DNA of 64,000 nt from Citrobacter freundii (GTDB lineage Bacteria > Pseudomonadota > Gammaproteobacteria > Enterobacterales > Enterobacteriaceae). Where the stretch lies: positions 124,001 to 188,000 of the forward strand of contig NZ_JAALBX010000002.1 in the NCBI RefSeq assembly GCF_011077955.1, written 5' to 3'. A program made the position numbers and the translations under genes. Below, one piece after another: positions 50,711 to 60,297 of this stretch (positions within the stretch are counted from its first letter, which is position 1; the number at the start of each line of letters is the position of its first letter). The notes under the pieces are model-generated. The model had not been told where the DNA came from. It saw only the letters and a program-made list of their open reading frames with translations, and ran no database searches.

Positions 50711-53230
50711 TTACTGACATAGTGCGTTGGCAAAAATAATGCGTTTTGACGGGTCGTCAGGCAGAGAGACGTCTGCGTGACAACGCTGTTTCGCCTCATT
50801 TCCCCACGCTATCGTTAAAGAAAAATGGTCTTGCACACCGGAAAGATAAAGTGTGCCGCTATCATCAACGATGCCGTTGATGCCCGTTTCGTCGACCGTC
50901 GCCAGGGCGCCGAAAGGCACAGGGCGTCCATCTGCGCGTTTTAATGAAATCATCGCGCGATGGCCTACCCGGGCATTAAAATGCGCCTCAACAGCCGCAT
51001 TACGTCCGGGAATAACAGAGATTGCCGTGTCGGTACTGTCCACATTGTCAGGCAGGCTGGTGGTATCAATGCGGATGACGTTTTCCTGATAGGGACTGAG
51101 CGAGGGAATAATGGCGTTACCAAACCAGTCGGTTTGCACGCCTCGCTGATTAGTAAAACGAATGCCCGAAGCGCCGTTGGCGTTTACGATCGCGAATTCA
51201 TTGCCAAGGGGCTGCGAGAGCGTGACACCGCCGGGATGCGCGACTATGCCGCCATTTAAACCGTAATTAAGTTGCTTAGAATTATCAGAAGAGGTGTAGT
51301 AACCGGCGTTCATATCCGCATAACGCGAACGGTAGCTGCCATAAAGACTGCTGTTATCAGTCCCGCCATGATTAGTATGGCTTTGCTGCACGGAATAGCT
51401 GAGTCTGTTGTCGTCAAGCATCGTACCGGAAAGGCCGACGTACTGACTGGTATCTTTGCCTTTGGCGCTACTGATGTTGTAGCTCGCCCAACTGTTAGGC
51501 AACCATTGTCCCAATGGCACGCTAATGCCAAAAGAAAGCATCTGGTCGCTCGGCGAATCGCTGGTTTTGCTGTAGCTATAGGCCAGATTGACGTTCACGC
51601 CGTAAATGGCAGTATTAATGCCCGCCGACAGGCTTTTTTCAGTACGGTCGCTTCCCCAGTAATCCTGCTGATAACCATTAAGATAAACACTACTGTCGAG
51701 TACCGTTTGGCTGATGCTGACCTGAAATCTGCTGCGTTTATTGTAATTAAATGACCAGTCGTCTTCGTTGCCTGAATAGTGTTTGTTGGCATCCGCAAAA
51801 CTGTAGTAACCACTGGTGGAATAACGATAACTCGCAAGGGTGAAATTGGTGTCGGTGGTTTCTATCTTCCCGGTATACATCAACCGATACGATTGCCCGG
51901 ATTTTTGTTCGTCGTTATCAAGGGTGGCGCGTGAGTGGGTGACATCCGCAGAGATAGAACCTAAGGTGCCGAGCGCGATGCCCGTCCCCAGGTTCGCGGC
52001 AGTATAGTTTTCAGCGCCGGTTACGCCGCCAAAAAGCGTCAGGTAGTTATTAATGCCGTAAATGACGGTCCCCTGACTAAACAGAGGATCGTTGGCATCC
52101 TGGCCATTATCCGGCTGATACCGCCCGGCGGTGAATTCATATTTCATATGACCGGGGCGCTGCATAATATTGATGGCTGAGTAAGGTTGTGTGAAATGAT
52201 GCTCCGAACCGTCAGCTTCTTTTATAGTGACCTCTAAATCGCCGCTATTCGTTGTGGAGTACAGATCGTTTATTTCGAAAGGCCCCGGGGCCACGGTGGA
52301 CTGATAAATCAAATACCCATTCTGGCGGACCGAAACTTCTGCGTTTGAATTAGCGATACCACGAATCGTGGGAGCGTAACCCCGCTGGCTATAGGGAAGC
52401 ATCTCCTCATCCGAGGCGATATTCACACCGCGGTATTGCAGACTGTCGAAGACTTCCCCACGGGTATTATTTTGACCAGCCGTAAACTGCGCTTTAAGCA
52501 GTTTTATATCATGCTGGATCCAGGTATTGATGGCTTCCCAGGATTGACCTTCTTCAGCGTTATTCCAGGTCGAATAGTTGCGAATCCGCCAGCCGCCGAG
52601 GTTAGCGCCGTTTCGCAAATTGAGGTACTGATTTGTCGAATGATGATTGTCGTCGTCACGCTCGGTTCCTGAGAAAGAATAATCAGTAAACAACACCGCA
52701 ACGCCATCATCCCAACGTGAAGGATCGATATAGCCATTACTGTTTCTGATAATCGCGGCCTGGGGAAAACTGAGTGATAGCGTCAGGGTATTGAAATCAA
52801 AATCCGCCGAGGCGAAAGGAATATAGTGGCTAACCGGCTCCGTGAGCGGCTTTTCAGGCGGCAGGGATGCAAGTGCTGGATAATCATCCACTTTTACGCC
52901 CCACTGGCGCAGCATAGCGGGCGTTAACTGCGGTTGAAGCCCGCCTTTTTCGCCACTGATATAGGTAATGCTTTCGTCTTTCAGGGACTGCTTATTCAGC
53001 CGAATCTTTGAAAGATACGTTCCCGGGAGTTGTGCGTTACTTTTTGAGAACAGCGCTAAATCAACGTCCTCTCGGGATAAATTGTCGCCCTCAAGGGACG
53101 ATGGTTCGAAGTAATATTCCCGGGCATAGAGATAATCGGACGCGAAAAAAAGCGCGCCGCTAAGGCAATGCAATAGCGCTTTGTAGCGCCAGCCAGTGTA
53201 ATAATGATTTTTGGCAAACGGCGAAACCAT
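50711..53230 (-). CDS. Fimbrial outer-membrane usher
   Basis: About 839 aa. N-terminal chaperone-binding domain (YYFEPSSLEGDN-LSREDVDLALFSKSNAQLPGTYLSKI), 24-strand barrel with plug domain, and C-terminal domains ending VSLPDDPSKRIIFANALCQ. Assembles and secretes subunits. The ATG at 53230 fits AGGGAG spacing better; a GTG at 53242 overlaps the chaperone stop (GTGA) and would add four residues. Confidence 0.92.
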   Translation of the reverse strand: MVSPFAKNHYYTGWRYKALLHCLSGALFFASDYLYAREYYFEPSSLEGDNLSREDVDLALFSKSNAQLPGTYLSKIRLNKQSLKDESITYISGEKGGLQPQLTPAMLRQWGVKVDDYPALASLPPEKPLTEPVSHYIPFASADFDFNTLTLSLSFPQAAIIRNSNGYIDPSRWDDGVAVLFTDYSFSGTERDDDNHHSTNQYLNLRNGANLGGWRIRNYSTWNNAEEGQSWEAINTWIQHDIKLLKAQFTAGQNNTRGEVFDSLQYRGVNIASDEEMLPYSQRGYAPTIRGIANSNAEVSVRQNGYLIYQSTVAPGPFEINDLYSTTNSGDLEVTIKEADGSEHHFTQPYSAINIMQRPGHMKYEFTAGRYQPDNGQDANDPLFSQGTVIYGINNYLTLFGGVTGAENYTAANLGTGIALGTLGSISADVTHSRATLDNDEQKSGQSYRLMYTGKIETTDTNFTLASYRYSTSGYYSFADANKHYSGNEDDWSFNYNKRSRFQVSISQTVLDSSVYLNGYQQDYWGSDRTEKSLSAGINTAIYGVNVNLAYSYSKTSDSPSDQMLSFGISVPLGQWLPNSWASYNISSAKGKDTSQYVGLSGTMLDDNRLSYSVQQSHTNHGGTDNSSLYGSYRSRYADMNAGYYTSSDNSKQLNYGLNGGIVAHPGGVTLSQPLGNEFAIVNANGASGIRFTNQRGVQTDWFGNAIIPSLSPYQENVIRIDTTSLPDNVDSTDTAISVIPGRNAAVEAHFNARVGHRAMISLKRADGRPVPFGALATVDETGINGIVDDSGTLYLSGVQDHFSLTIAWGNEAKQRCHADVSLPDDPSKRIIFANALCQ

Positions 53231-53238
53231 GAAGAGGC

Positions 53239-53931
53239 TCACTCCCTTGAAAGCGGAGCGGTATTGGGTGTTGAGGCATTACCGAAATCCGTTATGCATC
53301 GCCATGTCACAGTATTGCCAACCGTCTTCGCCGCAACGGGGATCGTCGCTGTTGATTTCGGGGCGACCATATCTGCTTTTTTAACCGGGACGGCACCCAC
53401 AGAAAGGCTGTCAAAGACGCTATAAAAATCGCCATCATTAATAATCTGTAATTGCGTTCCCATCAGTCTGAAACGCAAGTTTTGGCAGGTTTCGCCGGGC
53501 GTTCCCTTTAAAGACTCTGGCCGCCAGAACATTTTTAGACGGGTTTTAAAAATCAAACGCAGTTTGTTTTTAGTTTCATCTTCTTTGGCAGTTGCGGGGA
53601 TGGTGCGAACGTTTAAATAAAAAAGGGACTCCCGATCCGTGGGTAATGGCACGCCATTCCAGGTAATGCGTAAACTTTGCTCTTTTTGCGGATCAAGACG
53701 GAACAGTGGCGGTGTAATGATAAAAGGGCCACGTGTTTTTTCATCGCCATTATCTGTCCAGGATTGAACTAACCACGGCAGGTCTTGCTCTTTATTCACA
53801 AGCGTCAGCGCAACTTCTTTGGCCTTTTCTTCATAAATAATACGGGTTCTACCAATTTGTATGCCTGCGGCATGGCAATTAACCATAGGCATAAAAGCGA
53901 TTAAATAAAAAAACAAAATGATTATGCGCAT
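53239..53931 (-). CDS. Periplasmic fimbrial chaperone
   Basis: 230 aa with signal peptide (FMPMVNCHA). Two immunoglobulin-like domains; GIQIGRTRIIYEEKAKEVALTLVNKE holds the conserved Arg of the subunit cleft, and PPLFRLDPQKEQSLRI is the PapD-family signature. Lends a strand to fold subunits before usher delivery. Confidence 0.93.
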   Translation of the reverse strand: MRIIILFFYLIAFMPMVNCHAAGIQIGRTRIIYEEKAKEVALTLVNKEQDLPWLVQSWTDNGDEKTRGPFIITPPLFRLDPQKEQSLRITWNGVPLPTDRESLFYLNVRTIPATAKEDETKNKLRLIFKTRLKMFWRPESLKGTPGETCQNLRFRLMGTQLQIINDGDFYSVFDSLSVGAVPVKKADMVAPKSTATIPVAAKTVGNTVTWRCITDFGNASTPNTAPLSRE

Positions 53932-54065
53932 GAATATTACCCTGCTTCATTTTAAAACGGCAATAAATCAGAAGTAACTCTGATTTATTGCGCGATTTTG
54001 ATAAGCAATGTCAATTAATCAAAGAGTAAGATTAATTTCTTTGGCCTATGTATCGTATGTAATTA

Positions 54066-54647
54066 TTAACGATAAAGAATATTTACCGTTAAGTCGGCAT
54101 CGGCAGGGCCTGCTGTGACGGTATCTGAGAATGATTTATATCGTGCATTGAAGTCTGCGCTAATATCGGTGGTCGCTTCTTTTGCAAGCTCAATCCACAC
54201 CTGATCTTCACTCCCGTCAAATGCAATATACGTTTGGCTATCACTAATCGGTGAGACAGCGATGCCGACGCCCGTCGCGGCGGTGGTGCCAGGTAAGGTG
54301 GTAATGCTGCTGACATCCAGTAACGTCTTAGATGCCGTCAGTGTGGTGGTACCATTAAAGGTTAGTTGTACCGACGGCAAGCCTTCGCTTGTTGCAGGGC
54401 ATCCTGTTAACTTAATCGAGAAGGGAATAAGCGGAGACTCGTCGCCTGATTTAGCAAATAACGTGGTGGGATAGGTTCCTAATGGCACGGTGCTGTCATG
54501 ACCAGTATCGCCTTTAATTTCACAAGAAGGGGTAATTATTTGGCCCGTAAAATGGATTTTGCCAGCACCCGTTTCATCGGCAAATGCCTGAGTAACGATA
54601 CCGGTAAAAAAAAGCGCGGTGTAAAGCGTGAATTTTACTGTTTTCAT
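54066..54647 (-). CDS. Major fimbrial subunit
   Basis: 193 aa with signal peptide (VTQAFA). GKIHFTGQIITPSCEI and the Cys in LTGCPATSEG form the conserved pilin disulfide; it ends with a Tyr-containing terminal strand (ADLTVNILYR). First gene of the operon, 134 bp before the chaperone; the gap may limit downstream expression relative to this subunit. The order subunit-chaperone-usher-adhesin is the same as E. coli yehDCBA; relation to a named fimbria is not certain. Confidence 0.88.
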   Translation of the reverse strand: MKTVKFTLYTALFFTGIVTQAFADETGAGKIHFTGQIITPSCEIKGDTGHDSTVPLGTYPTTLFAKSGDESPLIPFSIKLTGCPATSEGLPSVQLTFNGTTTLTASKTLLDVSSITTLPGTTAATGVGIAVSPISDSQTYIAFDGSEDQVWIELAKEATTDISADFNARYKSFSDTVTAGPADADLTVNILYR

Positions 54648-55120
54648 ATCCGTTATGTTTCATCCTTAAATGACACGTAAAAGAAAGCTGTAATAAGGAA
54701 AGCTTACTGGTCCGCTGATAAACAACCTTCAGCGTTTACTGTGTTAATAGTATCCATAAGATAAACAGAAGTTTATAGAGAAATGATCAAACAAAAAAGG
54801 ACATCGTAAAAAATAGCACTCCCTGTCTTCTCAAAACCATATACATAATCATTATTACTTAAATATAGTATTTGCGAGTAATATATTTGAGTGCGCGACA
54901 GGCTTTTTATTAATCCGCTTTGTCGAACTTTTTTATATGAGACAACCTCAAATATTCAAAATAATTCTGTTTTGACGCGTTTAGTAACTAAATAAAATTA
55001 ATTTTATATAAAATTACTTATTTTATGAATATCTATTTCAGAATGAACGAAAACAAAAAACACCGGTAAGTGTGTTTTTTTAGACGCTATTGAGCTTTGT
55101 GGTAATGAAAGCGCTAAGAA
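54648..55120. other. AT-rich fimbrial promoter region
   Basis: No gene. Very AT-rich, suggesting H-NS silencing. No fimS-like inverted repeat pair or recombinase gene is seen. A weak A/T-flanked CAC/GTG hairpin lies at 55055-55082. Confidence 0.5.
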
Positions 55121-55150
55121 GAAAGGGCCACTCTGAAAGAGCAGCCCTGT
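55121..55150 (-). terminator. Terminator of ABC transporter operon
   Basis: On the minus strand GGGC-t-GCTCT-ttc-AGAG-tg-GCCC followed by TTTC. Confidence 0.7.
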
Positions 55151-55161
55151 TTGAAAAAACA

Positions 55162-56127
55162 TCAGGAGGCGCGTCTGAATCCCGACACGTTTATCCCTTT
55201 AAGGAAAATAAAGGCCAGGAGCAATCCGCCCCACAGCGCCATGGTGATATAGCTGCTCACGCCCAAAATATTCAAACCGCTTTCCAGCATTTGCAGCAGG
55301 ACCAAGGCCATGACCATACCGAACACTCGTCCGAAGCCGCCGTCTGGGTTAATGCCACCTAACACTGCTGCCAGAATGGATACCAGCAAGTAAGACTCAC
55401 CATAAGAGGCTTTCGCGGAGTTGAGTTTCGACATCATCAAAAGACCTGCTATCACGCATAACACCGAGGAGAGGATATACACCCAAATTAACGTCTTGCG
55501 CGTATTGATCCCCGAGTACTGGCTGGCCTGTTCATTGGAGCCTATCAGATAGATGGTGCGTCCGAACGCGGACTTCTCAAGAATAATCCACATCACAAGC
55601 ACCACGGCGAAAAAGACCAGCAGCGGGGTGGGGATGCCCAGCACGCTTGAGCTGTTGATAGCCAGGATGTAATCGGGAAAGTGGGTTATCGATGAGCCAC
55701 GGGAAATGACGATATTGATACCGTTTAACAAGGTCATGATGCCAAGCGTCGCCAGAATCGGTGACACTCGCACCACGGCAATCAATATGCCGTTAATAAA
55801 CCCGATGATCAGCGCGGCGGCAAAACCTGCAAGCAGTACCAGCATCGCCGAAGTCGCACCCGGTGGGTAGTGCGTCGCCACCCACGCCATAATCAACGCA
55901 CAGGCGTTCATGGTGGCGATAATCGACAGATTGATCCCGCCGGTTAACATGGTGACCGCCATCGCAAGCGCCAGCACGCCAAGGATTGGCATTTGCGAGG
56001 CGATAGACTGGAAGTTAGCCGCCGACCAGAACACCGAGGGTATCAGGAAACTGAACGCCACCACGGTAATGCCAATCAGAATGCTCAGGTAGATTTCTAC
56101 GTTATCTTTAATTTTACGCTGACTCAT
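55162..56127 (-). CDS. Sugar-type ABC transporter permease 2
   Basis: 321 aa, RbsC/LsrD-type with eight to ten membrane segments; AMAVTMLTGGINLSI and ESYLLVSILAAVLGGINPDGGFG are the conserved family motifs. Overlaps the preceding permease gene by four bases. Forms the channel with the other permease as a heterodimer. Confidence 0.9.
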   Translation of the reverse strand: MSQRKIKDNVEIYLSILIGITVVAFSFLIPSVFWSAANFQSIASQMPILGVLALAMAVTMLTGGINLSIIATMNACALIMAWVATHYPPGATSAMLVLLAGFAAALIIGFINGILIAVVRVSPILATLGIMTLLNGINIVISRGSSITHFPDYILAINSSSVLGIPTPLLVFFAVVLVMWIILEKSAFGRTIYLIGSNEQASQYSGINTRKTLIWVYILSSVLCVIAGLLMMSKLNSAKASYGESYLLVSILAAVLGGINPDGGFGRVFGMVMALVLLQMLESGLNILGVSSYITMALWGGLLLAFIFLKGINVSGFRRAS

Positions 56128-57104
56128 AGCGTGACTCCCTGGGTTTTACGTTGGCCCCACGCGGTGGTGCTGATACTGATGACGATAACAAGACCCGTCA
56201 CGACGGTATGCCAGTAAGACGAGATGCCGAGCAAGTTAAGGCCGTTTTGCAGCACCGCCAGTAAAATAACCCCGAGCAGCGTACCCAGCAGCGTGCCGCG
56301 CCCGCCGATAATGCTGGTGCCGCCAAGTACCACGGCAGCCAGCACCGTCAGTTCATAGCCCAGCAGTGAGTCAGGCGCGACGGTCAACACCGTTGCCGAC
56401 TGCACCACGCCTGCGACGCCAGACATCAGGCCCATATAGCCATAGACGAAGAGCTGAAGTTTGAAAATGCCAAACCCCATGCGCGACGCCGCTTCCCGGT
56501 TGCCACCCATGGCGTAAATCATCCGACCAATACTGGTCTTGTTCATAATGATGCCGGTCAGCGCCACCACCACAATCAACGTCAGGATTTGCAGGCTCAG
56601 CCCGTAGTCGTAACCGTCGGCGGCGGTGAATTTAAACAGCATCACGCCTTGCTCAAACCACGCGGGATAGCTGTACAGCCAAACGCCTTTAGTAAAATAG
56701 AGCAGCAGGCCGTAAAAAATATTCAGCGTAGAAATGGTGATAATGATTGAAGGCACACTCAACCGATTAACCAGAACCGCATTGACTAAACCCAGCAACA
56801 GACCGATGCCGCCGCTTAACGCGAAGGCGAGGGCGAAGTTGCCGGTGGTGTTTTGAATCAGCGTGACCATCACGTACTGCGAAATTATCGTCATGGCGGG
56901 AAAAGAGATATCAATCCCGCCGGAAATCAACACGATAAACAGGCCACATGCCAGAATGGTCAGCATGGCGTAGTTGTTGATTAAATCGTAAACGTTACCC
57001 AGTGTCATAAAATCGGGGCTGGCAAATGTCAGGTAGCCGCCGATGATGAGGATGGTTATCCCCAAAAAGAGTTCATGCTTTTTTATGCCGAATTTGTTAA
57101 CCAT
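56124..57104 (-). CDS. Sugar-type ABC transporter permease 1
   Basis: 326 aa, same family (CGLFIVLISGGIDISFPA; YELTVLAAVVLGGTSIIGGRGT). Start overlaps the ATPase stop by eight bases. Two different permeases per operon is typical of LsrCD and YtfT/YjfF-type importers, but not of AraH. Confidence 0.9.
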   Translation of the reverse strand: MVNKFGIKKHELFLGITILIIGGYLTFASPDFMTLGNVYDLINNYAMLTILACGLFIVLISGGIDISFPAMTIISQYVMVTLIQNTTGNFALAFALSGGIGLLLGLVNAVLVNRLSVPSIIITISTLNIFYGLLLYFTKGVWLYSYPAWFEQGVMLFKFTAADGYDYGLSLQILTLIVVVALTGIIMNKTSIGRMIYAMGGNREAASRMGFGIFKLQLFVYGYMGLMSGVAGVVQSATVLTVAPDSLLGYELTVLAAVVLGGTSIIGGRGTLLGTLLGVILLAVLQNGLNLLGISSYWHTVVTGLVIVISISTTAWGQRKTQGVTL

Positions 57105-58584
57105 TGACGACCTCTGCCAGCTCGGCTTCCGTGGTTTTTGTAGGCCAAAACTCTGCGGTTATTTCCCCTTTGCGCATCACAAGAATGCGGTGGCTGTTGA
57201 AAAAGGCTTCGTCAATTTCATCTGTCACCATCAACACCGCAATGCCATGCTGCGCCAGTGCAGTCACAATCTGGTAAATTCCTGCTTTGTTTGCGATATC
57301 AACGCCAACCGTCGGGGAATCGAGGATCAAAACCTTCGGTTTAATGGCTAACCATTTTGCGATGGCGACGCGCTGCGCGTTGCCGCCAGAAAGGGTGTTG
57401 ACCGGATGATGAACGCTGCCGATTTTAATGGTCAGTTGTTTCACCAGGTCTTCCACCACCGCATCAGATTTACGCTTATCAAGCAGATGCCAGGGCGTTT
57501 TCAGACGGGGAAGTATGGTTGAAATAATATTGTCGTTAATGGATTGCGCCATAACGAGGCCGGTACCCATACGGTCTTCGGAAACATAGCCGATGCCCGC
57601 GTTGATCGCGTCACGGTTGCTTCTAAACGCGACCGGTTTGCCGTCGACCAAAATCTCGCCGCGATCCGGTCGGGTTAAACCACACAGGCTTAAACACAAT
57701 TCGGTACGTCCCGCGCCGAGCAATCCGGTGATCGCCACGATCTCGCCTTTATGCACCCGCAGTGAAACATCGTAATACTCGTCGTGACGACTCAGGTGTT
57801 TGACTTCCAGCGCTACCTCGCCTGGCGCCTCGCGCGGCGGCAGGCAGGCATAAGAAAAGGCAAGCCCGGTCATCAAATAGGCGAGCTTTTTATTATCGAT
57901 TTCAGCCGCAGGCCAGGTGCCAACCAGTTTGCCGTCTTTCAGCACTGTGATGCGATCGGAGATCGCCATGACTTCAACAAGACGGTGACTGACGAACACC
58001 ACGCAGATCTGACGCTGCTTAAGATCGTTGACCACCTTGAGCAAGCCTTTAACTTCCTGCATGGTCAGTGATGCGGTGGGCTCATCCATAATAATTAACC
58101 GGGCTTCCTGGGCCAACGCGCGACAGATAGCCACAATCTGGCGCTGGGCGATGGGCAGAGACTCCACGCTGGCGTCCAGATCCAGCGTCGCGCCGATGCT
58201 TTGCAAGGTTTTCGCGGCAATCTCGCGGATCTCGCGCTGATTGACCCAGGATTTTTTATGGTACTGATGAATCGCAATGTTTTCGGCAACCGTCAGATTG
58301 GGAAACAGCGACAGATCCTGATAAATAACCTGAATGCCGGCTTTTACCGAATCGACAGGGGAGAGGCGAGAGACCGGGGCGCCGTCGATAGTAATTGTGG
58401 CTCCGTCGTCGGGCTGATAAACCCCGGAGATAATTTTGATAAGGGTCGATTTGCCACAGCCATTTTGCCCGGCCAGGCAATGCACTTCGCCGGGCGACAG
58501 GGTCAGGGCGACATTATCCAGCGCTTTCACGCCATAAAACGTTTTGCTAATACCGGACAGCGAGATAAAGGGCTTTATGTCCAC
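57097..58584 (-). CDS. Sugar-type ABC transporter ATPase, two ABC domains
   Basis: 495 aa from a GTG at 58584 with AGAGGTGG upstream; the longer frame begins with a TTG at 58605 and is less likely. Domain 1: GQNGCGKST at 39-47 and Walker B IIMDEPTASL. Domain 2: GLLGAGRTE, signature LSGGNAQ, and Walker B LILDSPTVGVD, in which the catalytic Glu is replaced by Ser. AraG in this window has LDEPTRGID there. The hydrolysing site may be only the first domain. Confidence 0.9.
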   Translation of the reverse strand: MDIKPFISLSGISKTFYGVKALDNVALTLSPGEVHCLAGQNGCGKSTLIKIISGVYQPDDGATITIDGAPVSRLSPVDSVKAGIQVIYQDLSLFPNLTVAENIAIHQYHKKSWVNQREIREIAAKTLQSIGATLDLDASVESLPIAQRQIVAICRALAQEARLIIMDEPTASLTMQEVKGLLKVVNDLKQRQICVVFVSHRLVEVMAISDRITVLKDGKLVGTWPAAEIDNKKLAYLMTGLAFSYACLPPREAPGEVALEVKHLSRHDEYYDVSLRVHKGEIVAITGLLGAGRTELCLSLCGLTRPDRGEILVDGKPVAFRSNRDAINAGIGYVSEDRMGTGLVMAQSINDNIISTILPRLKTPWHLLDKRKSDAVVEDLVKQLTIKIGSVHHPVNTLSGGNAQRVAIAKWLAIKPKVLILDSPTVGVDIANKAGIYQIVTALAQHGIAVLMVTDEIDEAFFNSHRILVMRKGEITAEFWPTKTTEAELAEVVNG

Positions 58585-58608
58585 TTCACCACCTCTTAGA
58601 GACAATTA

Positions 58609-58679
58609 ACGCCGGACGCGTGAACGCCCGGCGTATAAGGAAACAACCAGGCCCGCTTATGCCCGTGGGCTTAAGCGGG
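58609..58679 (-). other. Two hairpins between binding-protein and ATPase genes
   Basis: ACGCCGG at 58609-58615 pairs with CCGGCGT at 58628-58634, and CCCGCTTA at 58652-58659 with TAAGCGGG at 58672-58679. No T-run. They probably protect the upstream binding-protein mRNA, like the araF-araG stem. Confidence 0.65.
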
Positions 58680-58691
58680 ACGACGCCGTTA

Positions 58692-59675
58692 TTAATACAG
58701 GCTGTCGATATTGTCTTTCGTCACACGCAGAACGTTATGGAATTTGATAATACGTTTATCGGTGTCCACATCAGCTTTACCCAGTTTCGGGATATCGAGA
58801 CCTTGTTTGATCTCTTCGCCTTTAATGACTTTGTCCGCAACCGCCGTCAGCGCATAACCCGCAGTGGCAGGATCGTATGTCACGCCCATGGTGATATCGC
58901 CGCTCTTGATAAGCGAAGCCGCCTGAGACGGGATCATCATGCCAAACACGAACACTTTGCCGCGGGCGCGTTTTTCTTTAACTGCGCGACCTGCGCCGAT
59001 TGGGCCTTGTGAACCGAAGGAGATAACGCCTTTCAAATCCGGGTGCGCTTTCATCAAATCAAGCGTAGTGCGACGCGCATCATCGATATTTTCAGCCACC
59101 GGCATACGGGTGGTGACTTCATGCATTTCCGGGTAATGGGCTTTCTGGTACTTCACGAACAGGTCAGCCCACAGGTTATGTTGAGGCACGGTCAGGCCGC
59201 CTACGTAAATCACATAACCGCCTTTACCGCCCATGGCTTTCGCCATTTCTTCCACGTTATCTGCGGCGAATTTTTCGTTATCAATGATTTCCACGTCCCA
59301 GTTAGCGGACGGTTGTCCCGGGGATTCGTTGGTCAGCACCACAATGCCCTGATCGCGCGCTTTCTTAAACACCGGCTCCAGCACGTTGGCATCGTTCGGC
59401 ACGATAGTGATAGCGGAGACTTTTTTGGCAATCAGGTCTTCGATGATTTTTACCTGTTGCGGGGCATCGGTACTGGACGGCCCAACCTGATAGGCATTAA
59501 TCCCTAAATCTTTCCCGGCATTGGTAACGCCTTCGCCCATACGGTTAAACCATGGCATCCCGGCGATTTTAGAAATATTAACCACTTCCACCTCTTTAGC
59601 CATGGCGGAACTGGCGCAAACCGTCAAGCCGAGTACGCTTGCGCAAAGTAATTGTTTTAAATTTATCTTACTCAT
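58692..59675 (-). CDS. Sugar-type ABC transporter substrate-binding protein
   Basis: 327 aa with signal peptide (ASSAMA-KEVEVVNISK). Type I periplasmic-binding fold of the RbsB/LsrB/rhamnose-binding cluster: MPWFNRMGEGVTNAGKDLGI, AITIVPNDANVLEP, GVISFGSQGPIGAGRAV. The start at 59675 has AGAGGTG upstream; 29 further in-frame residues are non-conserved. First gene of the leftward operon. Ligand unknown; a pentose, deoxysugar or furanone-type ligand is possible. No metabolic genes or regulator accompany the operon. Confidence 0.9.
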   Translation of the reverse strand: MSKINLKQLLCASVLGLTVCASSAMAKEVEVVNISKIAGMPWFNRMGEGVTNAGKDLGINAYQVGPSSTDAPQQVKIIEDLIAKKVSAITIVPNDANVLEPVFKKARDQGIVVLTNESPGQPSANWDVEIIDNEKFAADNVEEMAKAMGGKGGYVIYVGGLTVPQHNLWADLFVKYQKAHYPEMHEVTTRMPVAENIDDARRTTLDLMKAHPDLKGVISFGSQGPIGAGRAVKEKRARGKVFVFGMMIPSQAASLIKSGDITMGVTYDPATAGYALTAVADKVIKGEEIKQGLDIPKLGKADVDTDKRIIKFHNVLRVTKDNIDSLY

Positions 59676-60297
59676 CGAACACCTCTGAGTGGTGACATAA
59701 GTTATAGGGTTAATCGTGTAAACGCGTAACAGTGAAGGAGTGAGTCGTTTTGTGACTTTCACGGTCGAAATGCGCCGTTAGAACATCAAGGCGTGTAGTA
59801 GAAATGAGATTGCCTGCTGAGTGTTTCCATCTGACATACATTCCGTTAAGACACTTCTTAGGTTAAACGACTTAACGACTGTAGGAGTTAATGCATCAAA
59901 TAGTTATGTGTTTTACTGTCAAAAGTATGGATAAAATTGTTGCAAAACGGTTTTGAGAAGAGAGTCACATTTAGTGGTGGAATGATTGCAACATGTTGCA
60001 AAGTATGTGCTGTTGATCGGGTGTTAGCCTGTAAAATCGGGGGGTTGTGGAATCGCTTACACAAATATTATCTCGAAAATGTGCAAATAAACGTGATAAC
60101 TGTACAAGTTTTCCCAGAAAAGTATATGGACAAGCCTGTTGTAACAGTGAGAACGTTTGCCGTTTTGTTATTAAGTGACCATGTCACTTAAATCTGACTT
60201 AAATCCTGAATTCCCCGTGTTTCCCTGCGCTTTTCTGGCGATTGAATCCCATATCGTTACGCATAATAGTCGATGATGAACTTACGGAACCTCTATT
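59676..60297. other. Divergent region ABC operon / flhB with palindromes
   Basis: 622 bp, no gene. Perfect palindrome TTGCAACATGTTGCAA at 59986-60001 and odd palindrome CAAAAC-g-GTTTTG at 59943-59955. These lie about 300 bp from each gene and may be operators of the ABC operon. No sigma-28 or clear FlhDC site could be assigned for flhB. Confidence 0.5.

Noticed and set aside
54648-55161. Phase-variable fimbrial switch
   Set aside because: No inverted repeat pair or recombinase gene found; only an AT-rich promoter region.
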